Shown here: positions 1 to 12,600 of the stretch, piece by piece | Numbering within the stretch: the stretch's first letter is position 1 | Layout of the letters: each line of letters begins with the position of its first letter | DNA from: Ceratopteris richardii | Lineage: Eukaryota > Streptophyta > Polypodiopsida > Polypodiales > Pteridaceae | Assembly (NCBI GenBank): GCA_020310875.1 | Contig: CM035416.1 | Location: 78,582,278 to 78,646,277, forward strand | DNA length: 64,000 bases | Direction: 5' to 3' | Notes under the pieces: generated by a model | Databases searched by the model: none | Seen by the model: only the letters and a program-made list of their open reading frames with translations | Told to the model about the DNA's origin: nothing | Translations under genes and position numbers: made by a program

Positions 1-1604
1 TCCAAACAAGGCCATCAATTGTTCCATGCATGTAAAGATAGCTCACCTACAAGGGGAAAACAAAACAATTGAGGAGGTGGATGATCAAGGTAAGTGTTCT
101 AATCCTAGACTTCAACGCATGGAAACTTCTTCTCATTCAAGGGCATCATTGATTAGGATTATGGGGGACATATCCTCACATAAGGTTAGTTTCTTGATTG
201 ATTTGGGCAGTACAAATTGTTTTCTTTTACTTAAGTTGTTAGAGGCTTTAGGATTGCATATTGAGATGCCTACCAAAAGACCTATATAGATGTCTAATGG
301 TAGGATACACTATACTTGAGGCTGTATTGATAATCTTAATTTTATGGTAGGTGAACATAATTTTTTGTGTACCCTCAATGTAGTTGAAATGAGAGAATGT
401 GGTGTAATAATTGATATGGACTAGTTAATTCATAACAGTGTCATGATTGATTGTGAAAGTGGGATCCTTACTTTGAAAATAGGGAGAGGAACATTGTCCT
501 GTAGGTGAGTGTAATTCAAGTTTTTCTCCTATTTTTGCTATAAAGTTGATCAGGGGTATTCGAAAGGATTGTGAGACATATTTGGTTTATGTGAACGACC
601 TTTATGAGAAGAAGGAAGAAGAAGAAATACTCGAATATTTCAAAAAACTTTTAGATGAGTACAGAGATGTATTTCCTCATGATCTATCGGGCATGCCTCC
701 TCCTAGGAAATTTGATCATGCTATAGACCTCTATCTAGGAAGTGAGCCCTATTATAAAGCACCTTATAGGCTCAATATTGATGAATTGAAAGAGCTAAAG
801 CTCCAACTAAACTATCTATTGAAGAAGGTGTTGATAAGACCTATTGTTTCACCTTCGGGAGCATCTATTTTGTTTTAGAAAAGGAGAGATGGCTCATACA
901 GACTTTGTATTGACCATAGGGGATTGAATAAGAAAATTGTTAAGAAGAAGTATCCACTTCGACATATATAGGAATTGCTGTCAATTGAGTGGTGCCACAG
1001 TATTCACTAAAATTGGCTTAAGATGAGGGTGTCATCAAATTAGATTCAAGTATGAGAACATACCCAAAATCACTTTTAGAACACGATATGGTCATTATGA
1101 TTTAACAGTTTTTCCTTTTGGATTGACAAATGCTCTTGCCACATTTATGTGTTTAATGAATAATGTGTTTCATGAATATCTCAATGAATTTATTTTGGTC
1201 TTTCTTGACAATATTTTTGTGTATTCTAAGGATGATGATGAACATGCATTGCATCTCAAGAAGACTTTACAGAAACTCAGAGAGCATAAACTATATGGGA
1301 AAATGAGTAAATGTTTTTTTGAAAAGGGGAAGTGGCTTATTTGGGGAGAGTTGTTTGACTGGCCTACACCCAAATGTGTGAGAGATGTGAGAAGCTTCCT
1401 TGGTTTGGCACAATATGAGACAACACACATTACGGAGTTTTCTAGAATTTTAAATCCTCTTACATAATTAACAAAGACAAACAAAGACTTCACATGGAAT
1501 GATGAATGTGAACATACATTTGAAGAATTCAAACATAAGATTATTGAAAATTGTGTGCTAAGAATACGTGAGTTAAGGAAGCCATTTATTGTTGCACGTG
1601 AAAC
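1..1604 (+). mobile_element. Ty3/gypsy element, 5' fragment (protease to RNase H), degenerate
   Basis: This is the oldest layer of the nested cluster. An aspartic-protease-like stretch lies at 26-289 (ILIDLGSTN-type motif, degenerate) and its lost continuation runs to about 520. Reverse transcriptase follows at 546-1467 and the start of RNase H at about 1468-1604. Stop codons (for example near 287 and 877) and frameshifts break the frame throughout. Gypsy homology ends abruptly near 1604, where copia protease sequence begins, so a deletion fused the two elements. Integrase and chromodomain of what appears to be the same gypsy element reappear at 13748. The window starts inside the element, so its 5' LTR is not visible. 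Confidence 0.8.
546..1604 (+). pseudogene. Ty3/gypsy reverse transcriptase / RNase H remnant
   Basis: The N-terminal RT linker (FPHDLSGMPPPR, then PYRLN) is clear at 546-878. The palm continues at about 880-1000 (DGSYRLCIDHRGLNK), with stops. The catalytic-box region at 1190-1230 reads FLDNIFVYSK, where active enzymes carry Y/F-x-D-D, so the second aspartate is lost. RNase H begins near 1480 (DFTWNDECEHTFEEFK) and is cut off at 1604. At least three stops and one frame change lie between 860 and 1120. The product would have been the DNA polymerase of a retrotransposon; this copy is inactive. Confidence 0.8.
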
Positions 1605-2852
1605 AATGATGATGCGGACATGGCTCAAGATTTTTGGGCATGTGTTGTTACATGTCATTATGATGCATCTTTGCATTCTAAATGTATGGTTGTGAGTGAG
1701 GCTGATTTGGATTGGTTCTTTGATAGTGGTTCTTCAAAGCACATAACTTCATGCAAAAGGTTTTTTGCATCTTCGAAAGATGCACCCAAAGGAGGACATG
1801 TGGTATGTGCAAACAATGCCTCTTACCCTATCATAACAGTAGGAGAAACTAAGCTTACGAATACAAATGGAGGTGTGATTCTCTTGAAAAATGCATTGTA
1901 TGTGTCTGGTATCAAGAAGAACTTAATTTTAATTCTGTTGATTGCCAAAGATGGACTTCATGTACACTTTGTTGATGATAATTGTATGGTTCATGATTTC
2001 AACAATGGTGATATTATCGTGATGTGCGGTACATTATGTAATGGTTTGTATTGCACTTGGACTTCAATAGTTTACTTTACTTCCAAAGGAAGGACATGGT
2101 TATTGGTTTTCCAACACTTGATTCCATTTAAAAGCATCCATGTGAAGGTTGCATTCTTGGAAAAATGCATCGTGCTTCTTTTCCAAAAGATATTCATACA
2201 CACACTATAAGAAAAGTGTGGCTTGTTCATAATGATGTATGTGGTCCCATCAAGACTCCATCTTTTGGGAAGCATATATATTTTGTTACCTTCATCAATG
2301 ATGCTACTCGTCATACATGGGTGTATACTATGAAAGCAAATAATGAGGTATTTTCTTGCTTCCACACATTTTTATCTATGACTGAAAATTTTTCTTCAAA
2401 CAAGCTTTTGACTCTATGCACAAATCATGGTGGTGAATACATGTCACATGAGTTTAATGCTTTTCTTTGTGAAAGAGGAATTTCACACCAATGTACGGTG
2501 CCATATGCACCTCCGCAAAATGGTTTTGCTGAGCATAAAAATAGAATTCTCCTTGAAATGGCATGATGTATGGTTGAAGGAAAGCAACTTCCTGATAAAT
2601 TTGGATGGAAGCGGTCATGTGTGCAAACTATCTGTTGAATCACTACCCTAAAAAACATTTAGATTCATCACTCCTTATGAGGCTTGGAATGGACATAAGC
2701 ATATGGTTACTCATATGCGCATGCTTGGTTGTTTGGCATATGCTCTTGTGCCATCACAACAACGTCACAAACTTGATGATAAGGCAAATAAATGTATATT
2801 TATTGGTTATAGTGTTGAAAGCAAGGGATATCATTTGTATCATCCATTGTCG
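1605..2852 (+). mobile_element. Ty1/copia element C, part 1 (protease and integrase)
   Basis: This copia pol fragment is interrupted twice; parts 2 and 3 lie at 7501-8764 and 13113-13747. The protease active site is visible near 1710 (WFFDSGSSKHITS). Integrase follows, with the first catalytic Asp in HNDVCG (about 2228), the second changed to Asn in TNHGGEY (about 2423), and the Glu region PPQNGFAEHKN (about 2512). The gag gene and 5' LTR are missing, lost in the deletion that joins C to gypsy sequence at 1604. C stops at 2852, exactly where the LTR of copia A begins. Stops near 2208, 2564 and 2650 and several frame shifts make it a pseudogene. Confidence 0.8.
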
Positions 2853-3082
2853 TGTTGGAGTTAGACATCTGTGGAAGCACGCGAACAACATAAGGAAGAA
2901 GAAGAAGCTTGGAGCACAACACACAATACTGAATGTATTACTAGAGAATATACAAAGATAAGTAGCCCATTAGGGCAATAGGCATATATACAAGCCGGGG
3001 GAAAAAAACCTCCTAAAGAGGGAAAAAAGTGCCCCGGCAATCCTAGTGTGTTTACACACATCACTACCTAAATATATCAACA
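2853..3082 (-). repeat. 3' LTR of copia A
   Basis: This 230-bp repeat reads TGTTGATATATTTAGG ... CTAACTCCAACA on the minus strand, with TG...CA ends. Related copies lie at 8765-8987, 12880-13107, 14764-14988 and 25347-25575. The purine tract at 3084-3094 (minus strand CCCAGGGGGG) abuts it as the plus-strand primer. The left flank is copia C sequence. Confidence 0.9.
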
Positions 3083-3134
3083 AATCCCCCCTGGGAGTGA
3101 TGCGGTGAACAAGGAGCTGGCACTCATGTGGAAA

Positions 3135-4657
3135 TCACTCCACAAAAGGAAGTAAGCCCAAAGCTTTGCGGAAAGCTTCAAACTTCTCCCTAGGCAGAGC
3201 CTTCGTGAAAAGGTCTGCTATGTTCTCCTGCGTGGGCACATATGCCAAGCTGATCTCCCCAGCAGAGAACCTCTCCCTGACATAGTGATAATGCACCTCA
3301 ATGTGCTTAGTGCGAGCATGGAACACAGGGTTCCTCGCAACTGCCAATGTGCTCTGACTGTCAGTGAAGATGGTGGTGGCAGAAGTTTGGCCAACACCCA
3401 AATCAACCATAAGGCATCTGAGCCACACACACTCAAGAGTCGTTGTGAAAGCTGTCGTATACTCAGCCTCAAAACTGGAAGTGGCCACAGTAGGCTGCTT
3501 CTTGCTCAACCAAGATATACATGAGCTACCAAGCATGAAGCAAAAACTACTGGTGGACACACGAGTGTCATAGCAACCAGCCCAATCTGAGTCAGAAAAA
3601 GCATGCAAATCTGGCGGTAGTGATCCGTCTTGGGATAAAACAACCCAAGTAGCCGAGTACCACTCAAGTAGCAAAACATGCGCTTAACCGCCTTCCAATG
3701 CATGACTCCTGGGCAATGCATAAACCTGTTCATCTGTGAGACAGCAAACTGAATATCTGGCCAAGTAATGCATAAATAAATCAAGCATCCAACAGCCTGC
3801 TGATAGAGAACAGCATCAAATGCATCTCCAGCATCATGAAGACTCAATCGTAAACTTGTCTCCATAGGAGTGGCAATAGGCTTACAATCTTCAAGGCCAA
3901 AATGCTGCAATAATGTGTCAATATATTTCATTTGAGACAAAGCCATTCCACCATCAACTTGCATAAACTAAATGCCCAAATAGTGATGCAAATGCCCCAA
4001 ATTAGACATCTCAAATGAGGCATGCAAATCAGCCTTGAAATCAGCAATATGCTTCTCAATAGGACCAGTGAGCAGCATGTCGTCAACATAGACAACAATG
4101 ATCAAAAGCACATCATTAGCACGCTTAACATATAAGGTGCTTTCAGTTGGACTGTTCTCAAAACCATGTGCAACCAGATAGGCATGTATCTTCTCATACC
4201 AAGCACGTGGTGCTTGCTTTAAACCATAAATGCCTTCTTTAACCTGCACACCTGGTTTCATGCCCTTTCTACACAAAGCCACGGGGCTGAAAAACATACA
4301 CTTCTTCATGCAAGTCACCATTTAGAAATGTTGTTTTAATGTCCAACTAATGTACATTCCAACCATGATGGGATGCAAGTGCACAAATGTTACGAACAGT
4401 AGTCATACGGCATGTAGGTGCAAAGGTCTCATCAAAATCAATGCCTCTTTCCTATGCATAACCCTTTGCAACAAGCCTAGACTTATACCTGTCAACTGTA
4501 CCATCAGGTTTATGCTTCAGCTTGTATACCCACTTAGTGCCAATGGCCTTCTTGCCAGGAGGCAAGTCACATAAAGACAATGTAACATTCTTCATTATAG
4601 CATCATATTCAGATTGCATAGCAGCCATCCAATTTTCTGAACTCTGTGCTTCATCAA
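3135..4657 (-). pseudogene. Copia A reverse transcriptase - RNase H
   Basis: From the 5' side on the minus strand: the RT N-terminus GTKWVYKLKHKPDGT (about 4545-4500), [13 protein letters not shown] (about 4230-4190), and the catalytic box VVYVDDMLLTG (about 4105-4073), which is intact. RNase H follows with DSDWAGCYDTRVSTS (about 3596-3550), SSFEAEY and FTDSQS. The reading frame changes between the open segments ending at 4452 and starting at 4321, has a stop at 3965-3967, and changes again near 3600. The catalytic Asp pair survives but the frame does not. Confidence 0.85.
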
Positions 4658-6547
4658 AAGAAATAGGCTCATTCTCATCACAGAGACTAGACGCAGCCAT
4701 AGCATAGCAATCTGATGCAAAGGAGGCACTATGAGAGCCTGAACGAGTACGATATGACAAAGGTGCATCTAATCTGCTTTCACACAAAGTCTGCACCAGC
4801 CATTTTGGCATAGTTTTTGCCTGCTCAATATCAGCTGTCTCATCAACAAGTGCATCATGTAAATCTGCATCAGAAATGGAATGATCTACATCATCATATG
4901 AAACGTGCAAAGGCTGAGAAGTTGCCTCATTAGGACCAGCACTAGACTCTCCACCTGTAAAAAGAGGCATCAAAGTATCATACATGTCTTTGGAGCTAAT
5001 AAATGTCTCCTTGGTACATGAAAGCAATGGCTGAATAGCATCTTCCACAAAAACCACATCACGGCTAACCAGAATGCGTTTAGTCTGTGGATGATACAGA
5101 CGATAGCCTTTACTTTCAGAACTGTACCCAACAAAAATACATTTTACTGCCTTATCATCCAATTTTCTCCGATGTTGTTCAGGCACTAATGCATATGCCA
5201 AACAACCAAAAACACGCAGATGAGCAACAGATGGCTTGCGGTCATGCCAAGCCTCATATGGAGTGATAGACTGCAGCGCTTTAGTGGGACACCTGTTAAG
5301 TACATATGCTGCACACATGACAGCCTCAAGCTAGAAACTATGTGGTAAAGCCTGACTCTTGACCATACACCTCGCCATCTCCATGAGTGATCTGTTCTTC
5401 CGTTCAGCAACTCCATTTTGTTGAGGTGTATACGGCACTGTACACTGGTGTTTTATCCCACGTTCAGCCAGAAATGCATTAAAATCAGAAGACATATATT
5501 CCCCCCTCGATCAGAATGGAGGGTGCCTATTTTACACGCTGACTAATTTTTGGCCAAAACCAAAAACTGTTTGAAGCACAAAAACACTTCGGACTTTGCC
5601 TTCAATGGATACACCCATCCATGCCTGGAGAAATCATCAATGAAAGTCACGAAGTAAAGATAGTTTCCAAAAGAAGGTGTCTGCATAGGACCACAGACAT
5701 CACTATGTACAAGCTGCAATTTCTGTGTAGCCCAAACTGAACCATCTTTTGGAAAGGGGGAATGCTGCATTTTGCCCAAAATACAGCCTTCACATACATG
5801 TTTTCTAGATGCCTCAAGCTTGGGCAAAGAAGACACCATATCAAATTTCTGCAGGCGTAGCAAACTAGCAAAATTCAGATGACCAAGGCGTGCATGCCAA
5901 AGCTTTCCATCTGACATAGCCTGAGAATCATGAACTGCACATGCCAAATCATTCACAGATCTTTCATAGTCTATGAGCTTATACAGCCCATGACATAAAA
6001 TGTCAGAAGCAATAATAACATCGCCATTTGACAGATCATGAATTGTACATCTGTCATCAACAAATTTCACAACCAAGCCAATCTTGGCTAATGCAGAAAC
6101 TGATAACAGATTCTTCTTGATCCCTGGCACAAATAAAGCATCTGACAAGGTAAAAGAACTACCATCAGCAGTAGTCAGAATAATCTTACCAACTCCCATA
6201 ACAGGATAAGAGGAGTTGTTGGCGCATGTGACAGTATTCCCTATAGGGGCAGGCTCGAGTGAAGAGAAGAAACTGCGCTGCGAGGTAATATGTTTGGTCG
6301 CCCCACTGTCAAAGTACCAAACATCTGAGTCCACCGCAGACATGCACTGTTCATGAGAAGATGGGTCAAAACTGCAAACAGTAGTAAACGCCCATTCTTC
6401 TTCCTGCACAAGATTAGCAGACTCTGTTTTTGGTGTAGAGGCTTCTGCAACAACCATTCCAACCTCCTTTTTCTTTGCCTCTTTTGCAGCCAGTTTTGGA
6501 CAGTTCTTTATGATATGATCATTCCCTTTACAGTACTTGCAAAACAA
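4658..6547 (-). pseudogene. Copia A protease - integrase region
   Basis: Zinc knuckle CKYCKGNDHIIKNC (CCHC, about 6541-6500), protease DSGATKHITS (about 6315-6280), the GAG-pre-integrase histidine/cysteine finger (HARLGHLN ... CEGCILGK, about 5900-5770) and the integrase core (HSDVCG near 5705) lie in one open segment of 334 residues. A stop falls near 5541. Just after the second catalytic Asp a run of six G (minus strand, near 5501-5506) puts the frame one base out. The C-terminal part of integrase continues in other frames to about 5186. Confidence 0.85.
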
Positions 6548-7396
6548 TTTTTGCTTTTCTGATTTCTTCTCATCTTTATCCTAGTACTTTGAATGTGCAG
6601 CATTTGCAGATTTCTGCTTACTAGTAGAAGAGCTCCATTTTCCTTTGCCCTTCTGACTAGCCAGGAAAGCTTGATCTGAAACACGCATAATGGACCTGTT
6701 TTGTCTAGACTAATCTTCCTGCAACAGAACAAAAACTAACTCCTCAAATGATAAGGCATTCGGATTGCCTTTCATCATCAACCGAAGAGTAGAAGCAAAA
6801 CTGTGATATGAATCAGGAAGACCATTCAGAACGGTCTGCACAAGTGAGCTATCTGGTATAACCTCATCAGTAGAAATCAACTGTTCCTTCAAATCTTTGA
6901 TCTTCGTTAGGAAACTCTCCATAGAATCACCTTCATTCATGTGCTCACTCTCCAACTGTTTTCGGAGGTAAGCAACACGAACCTCATTCCTAGCTTGGTA
7001 CAATGTGGTAAGTGTATCCCAAGCATCCCTAGCTGTTCTGCAAGATCGAATATGAGGAATAATGGCACGTTTGACAGACAAAGCTATCAATGCATGTGCC
7101 TGGGAATCTCTACCATCCCAACGAATCTGCTCTGCAGTAGGTGCAACAGAAACAGTAGCACAAACAGGAATCTGCACAATATCATCCTCGACACCATCTT
7201 CATCAGCTCTAGCACCTGTATTCGTAGTACCTGTTGTTACAGGTGTAACAGGACGTCTTTCAACACCCTGCACAATGTTCCACAATCCTTTTGCAACCAA
7301 TACATGTCGCATCATATAAGCCCATAATGGGTAGTTGGTACCATCCAACTTATCCTCAACAGCCAACATACGGAATACATCACTGCTTTCAGCCAT
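6508..7396 (-). pseudogene. Copia A gag
   Basis: The start codon at 7396 begins MAESSDVFRMLAVEDKLDGT and the N-terminus carries a UBN2-type gag signature (NYPLWAYMMRHVL). The frame stays open for 228 codons, then meets TAG just after the LLQED motif (stop at about 6710-6712) and a second TAG near 6581, before the CCHC knuckle. Gag would form the virus-like particle that packages element RNA. The 5' leader (7397-7500) matches the leader of copia D. Confidence 0.82.
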
Positions 7397-7500
7397 GGCC
7401 GGTGACTAAAATACCTTGATGCAAAAAATTGACTGTATCTCAAAAAGTTGAACAGAACTGCCCAGACGAGTTCTGCTAAACCTGATCAAGCCCTCTCCAT

Positions 7501-8764
7501 GCATCAAGTACTTTTGTGGATTATTCTCTTATTGTAAAAACATGTAATGAAGAGCCACTTACTTTTGAAGATGCATGTGACGATCCACAATGGATGAGTG
7601 CGCCGCAATTAGAAATGGATTCCATACATAGGAATGATACTTGTTAGTTATGTGAATTGCCAAAAGGAAAAAATGCCATTGGTACAAAGTGGCTTTACAA
7701 GATTAAGAGAAATTCTAATGGTAGTATTGATCGATACAAAGCTAGATTGGTTGCCAAAGGATGTGCAACAATATTGCATTGAATATGAGGAAAATTTTGC
7801 ACCTACTTCACACATGACTACCATTCATACCGTGGTTGCATTGGCTGCCCATCGAGATTGGAAAGTACATCAATTGGACACAAAAACAACTTTCTTGAAT
7901 GGTGATTTACAAGAAGATGTTTATGTGAAGCAACCTCCTAGATTTTCCATCAAAGGGAAAGATCATATGGTTTGTCACTTGCATAAAGCCTTGTATGGTC
8001 TCAAGCAAGCTCCACGTGCATGGTATGGCAAAATCCATAAGCACTTGATAGCTCTGGCTTTAGATGTAGTCCAATTGAAAACATGGTGTATGTACGCGAA
8101 GATGGGGCTGATCTTACAATGCTTGTTCTTTATGTGGATGACATACTCTTCACTAGGTCATGTGATGAAAAACTTGACATTCTTATGGCTGATTTGTAGC
8201 ATACTTTTGATGTCACTTATGTTGGTCTTTTGAGCTACTATCTTGGCATCTAGTTTGTATCCGTTGAGGGGGGAATTGTTATGCATCAAACAAATTATGT
8301 TGAAAAAATACTTCAATGCTTTGACTTTGAGGTTTGCAAGCAAGCTTCCGCACCAGTTGAGACAGGATTTAGGTTCTTAGTTCAGGATTCCAGTGATTCA
8401 TTTGACACTTCTCTTTATCAGCAAGTTGTGGGATGTCTTATATATGCATGCAACACAAGGTCGGATATACAGTATGCAATTTCCAATTGAGTCGATTCAT
8501 GCATAGCCCTGACACTAAGCGTTGGCAAGTGGTAAAACGTGTGGTTAGATATCTCAAAAGCACTTTGAGCTTAGGTCTCTTTTATGGAAGAGATATTCAG
8601 CCATGCTTTCATGCTTTTATAGATAGTGATTGGGCTGGTTGTTATGATACTCGCATGTCCACTAGTGATAATTGCTTTTTCCTTGGAGACTCATGCATAT
8701 CTTGGTTGAGTAAGAAGCAACATACAGTGGCAACATCGAGTTATGAAGCTGACTGCAAGACAAT
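7501..8764 (+). mobile_element. Copia element C, part 2 (reverse transcriptase)
   Basis: C continues to the right of A. The RT carries GTKWLYKI (about 7681), FLNGDLQEDVYVKQPP (about 7895), [14 protein letters not shown] (about 7995) and a YVDD-type box near 8130 (frame shifted). RNase H starts near 8615 (DSDWAGCYDTRMSTS) and reaches the SSYEAD motif near 8750. B inserted there; the last five bases (8760-8764, ACAAT) are the left copy of its target duplication. Several stops and frame changes are present. The exact left edge is uncertain by a few tens of bases, because A lost its 5' end here. Confidence 0.8.
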
Positions 8765-8987
8765 TCTTGATATATTTAGGTAGTGATGTGTATAATCACA
8801 CTAGGATCATCAGGGTACTTTTTTCCCTCTTTACGAGGTTTTTTTCCCCCGGCTTGTATATACGCCCTAATGGGCTACTTATCTTTGTACATTCTCTAGT
8901 AATACATTCAGTATTGTGTGTTGTGCTCCAAGCTTCTTCTTCTTCCTTGTGTTGTTCGCATGCTTCCGTAGACGTCTAACTCCAACG
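8765..8987 (+). repeat. 5' LTR of copia B
   Basis: The LTR starts TCTTGATATATTTAGG (the family's TG is mutated to TC) and ends TCTAACTCCAACG. It has a visible TATA-like stretch (TTGTATATACG) in the middle. Confidence 0.88.
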
Positions 8988-9002
8988 ATTGGTATCAAAG
9001 CA
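8988..9002 (+). promoter_or_regulatory. Primer-binding site of copia B
   Basis: ATTGGTATCAAAGCA directly follows the 5' LTR. It resembles the 3' end complement of initiator tRNA-Met used by most plant copia elements, with one change from GGTATCAGAGC. Confidence 0.8.
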
Positions 9003-9055
9003 GGTCGTTGCTTCATCTAGGGCACTGTCAACACTCCTCCGGTTGCAGTCTCAGA

Positions 9056-9660
9056 ATCATACAAACACTTACCACATTGTATCAAGCTAGGAATGAGGAC
9101 GTGTTGCTCACCTCCGAAAATAGTTGGAGAGTGAGCACATGAATGAAGGTGATTCTATGGACAGTTTCCTAACAAAGATCAAAGACTTGAAGGAACAGTT
9201 GATTTCTGTTGATGAGGTTATACCAGATAGCTCACTTGTGCAGACCGTTCGGAATGGTCTTCCTGATTCATATCAGATTTTTGCTTCAACACAGAACATG
9301 TCCATTATGCAAGTTGCAGATCAAGCTTTCGTGGCTAGTCAGAAGCGCAAAGGGAAATGGAGCTCTTCAATTAGTAAGCAAAAATCTGCTAATTCTGCAT
9401 ATTCGAAGAAGGAAGATAAAGATGAGAAGAAATCAGAAAAGCGGAAATTGTTTTGTAAGTACTGTAAAGGGAATGATCATATCATAAAGAACTGTCCAAA
9501 ATTGGCTGCTAAAGAGGCAAAGAAGAACAAGGTTGGAATGGTTGTTGCAGAGGCCTCTACACCAAAAACATAGTCTGCTAATCTTGTGCAGGAAGAAGAA
9601 TGGGCGTTTACTACTGTCTACAGTTTTGACCAATCTTCTCATGAGCAGTGCATGTCTGCA
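9056..9660 (+). pseudogene. Copia B gag, 5'-deleted
   Basis: Homology to gag starts in the middle (CTTACCACATTG, 9068), directly after leader sequence, so the first third of gag is missing. An in-frame TAG at 9121-9123 stands where copia A has a glutamine codon; copia D has the same TAG. The CCHC zinc knuckle CKYCKGNDHIIKNC lies at about 9456-9497. A further TAG follows at 9571-9573. Confidence 0.8.
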
Positions 9661-12600
9661 GTAGACTCATATGTTTGCCAGTATTTTGACAGTGGGGCGA
9701 CCAAACATATTACCTCGCAACGGAGTTTCTTCTCTTCACTCAAGCCTTGGTAAGATCATTTTGACTACTGTTGATGGTAGTTCTTTCACTTTGTCAGATG
9801 CTTTATTTGTGACAGGGATCAGGAAGAACCTCTTATCAGTTTCTGCATTAGCCAAGATTGGCTTGGTTGTGAAATTTGTTGATGACAGGTGTACAGTTCA
9901 TGATCTGTCAAATGGCGATGTGATTATTGCTTCTGGAATTTTATGTCATGGGTTGTATAAGCTTATAGACTATGAAAGATCTATAAATGATTTGGCATGT
10001 GCAGTAAATGATTCTCAGGCTATGTTAGATGCAAAGCTTTGGGATGCACGCTTTGCTCATCTGAATTTTGCTAGTTTGCTACGCCTACAGAAATCTGAAA
10101 TGGTGTCCTCTTTGCCCAAACTTGAGGCACTTGGAAAACATGTTTGTGAAGGCTGTATTTTGGGCAAAATGCAGCATTCGTCCTTTCCAAAAGATGGTTC
10201 AGTTCCGACTACTCAGAAATTACAGCTTCTCCATAGTGATGTTTGTGGTCCTATGCAAACACCTTCTTTTGGGAATTATCTTTACTTCGTGACTTTCATC
10301 GATGATTTTTCCAAGCATGCATGCGTATATCCATTGAAGGCAAAGTCCGAAGTGTTCATGTGCTTCAAACAATTTTTGGTTTTGGCTGAAAATCTGTCAG
10401 CGTGTAAAATGGGCACCCTCCATTCTGATCGAGGGGGGAATATATGTCTTCTGATTTTAATGCATTTCTGGCTGAATGTGGAATAAAACACCAATGTACA
10501 GTTCCCTTTACACCTCAACAGAATGGAGTGCTAAACAAAAGAACAGGTCACTCATGGAGATGGCGAGGTGTATGGTCAAAAGTCGGGCTTTACCACATAG
10601 TTTTTGGCTTGGGGTTGTCATGTGTGCATCATATGTACTGAACAGGTGTCCCACTAAAGCGCTACAGTCTATCACTCCATATGAGGCTTGGCATGACCAC
10701 AAGCCATTTGTTGCTCATCTGCATGTTTTTGGTTGTTTGGCATATGCATTAATGCCTGAACAACATCGCAGAAATTTGGATGATAAAGTAGTAAAATGTA
10801 TTTTTGTTGGGTACACTTCTGAAAGTAAAGGCTATCGTTTGTATCATCCACAGATTAAATGCATTCTGGTTAGCCGTGATGTTTGTTTTTGTGGAAGATG
10901 TTATTCATCCATTGCTTTCATGTACTAAGGAGACATCTGTTAGCTCCAAAGACATGTATGATACTTTGCTGCCTCTTTTTACAGGTGGACAGTCTAGTGC
11001 ATGTCCTATGAGGAAACTTCTCAGCCTTTGCAGGTTTCATGTGATGATGCAGATAATTTCATTTCTGATGCAGATGTACATGATGCACTTATTGATGAGA
11101 GAGCTGATATTGAGCAAGCAAGAACTATGCCAAAATGGCTGGTGCAAACCTTGCATGACAACAAATTAGACGCATCTCTGTCATATCATACTCGTTCACG
11201 CTCTCATAGTGCCTCTTTTGCATCAAATTGCTATGCTATGGCTGCATCTAGTCTCTGTGATGAGAATGAGCCTGTTTCGTTTGATGAAGCACAAAATTCA
11301 GAAAATTGGATGGCTGCTATGCAATCTGAATATGATGCTATAATGAAGAATGGTACTTGGTCTTTATATGACTTTCCTCCTGGCAAGAAGACCATTGGCA
11401 CTAAGTGGGTATAGAAGCCGAAGCGTAAATCGGATGGTATAGTTGTCAGGTATAAGGCTAGGCTTGTTGCAAAGGGTTATGCACAGGAAAGAGGCATTGA
11501 TTTTGATGAGACCTTTGCACATACATGCCGTATGACTACTGTTTGGAGCATCTCTGCACTTGCAGCTCATCATGGTTGGAATGTACATCAGTTGGGCATT
11601 AAAAAAGCATTTCTGGATGGTGACTTGCATGAAGAAGTGTATGTTTTTCAGCCCTGTGGCTTTGTGCAGAAAGGGCATGAAAACCAAGTGTGCACGTTAA
11701 AGAAGGCATTATATGGTTTAAAGCAAGCACCACGTGCTTGGTATGAGAAGATACATGCCTATCTGATTGCACATGGTTTTGAGAACAGTCCAATTGAAAG
11801 TACCTTATATATTAAGTGTGCTAATGATGTGCTTCTGATCATTGTTGTCTATGTTGATGACATGTTGTTCACTGGTCCTATTGAGAAGCATATTGCTGAT
11901 TTTAAGGCTGATTTGCATGCCTCATTTGAGATGTCTGATTTGGAGCATTTGCATCACTATTTGGGCATTCAATTTATGCAAGTTGATGGTGGAATGGCTT
12001 TGTGTCAAACGAAATATATTGACATATTATTGTAGCATTTTGGCCTTGAAGATTGTAAGCCTATTGCCACTCCTATGGAGACAGGATTACGATTGAGTCT
12101 TCATGATGTTGGAGATGCATTTGATGTTGTTCTCTATCAGCAGGTTGTTGGATGCTTGATTTACTTATGCATTACTTGGCCAGATATTCAATTTTCTATC
12201 TCACAGATAAGCAGGTTTATGCATTGCCCAAGGGTCAAGCATTGGCAGGCAGTTAAGCACATCTTTCGCTATTTGAGTGTACTCAGCTACTTGGGTTGTT
12301 TTATCCTAAGGGGGGATCACTACCGCCAGATTTGCATGCTTTTTCTGACTCTGATTGGGTTGGTTGCTATGACACTCGTGTATCCACTAGTGGTTTTTGC
12401 TTCATGCTTGGTAGCTCATGTATATCTTGGTTGAGCAAGAAGCAGCCTACTGTGGCCACTTCGAGTTGTGAGGGTGAGTATAGGGCAGCTTTCACAGTGA
12501 CTGTTGAGTGTGTGTGGCTCAGACGCCTTATGGCTGATTTGGGTGTTGGTCAGACTTCTGCCACCACCATCTTCACTGACAGTCAGAGCGCATTGGCAGT

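Larger units (their letters stand above)
2853..7500 (-). mobile_element. Ty1/copia element A, minus strand, 5'-truncated
   Basis: Read on the minus strand the order is leader (7500-7397), gag (7396-6508), protease and integrase (6547-5186), RT-RNase H (4657-3135), polypurine tract and 3' LTR (3082-2853). That is copia order, with integrase before RT. The leader matches that of copia D up to about 7500 and then stops; no 5' LTR or primer-binding site follows, so the 5' end was deleted together with part of host element C. The open segments alternate between two frames, showing at least two or three frameshifts plus stops. It belongs to the same family as B and D. Confidence 0.88.
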
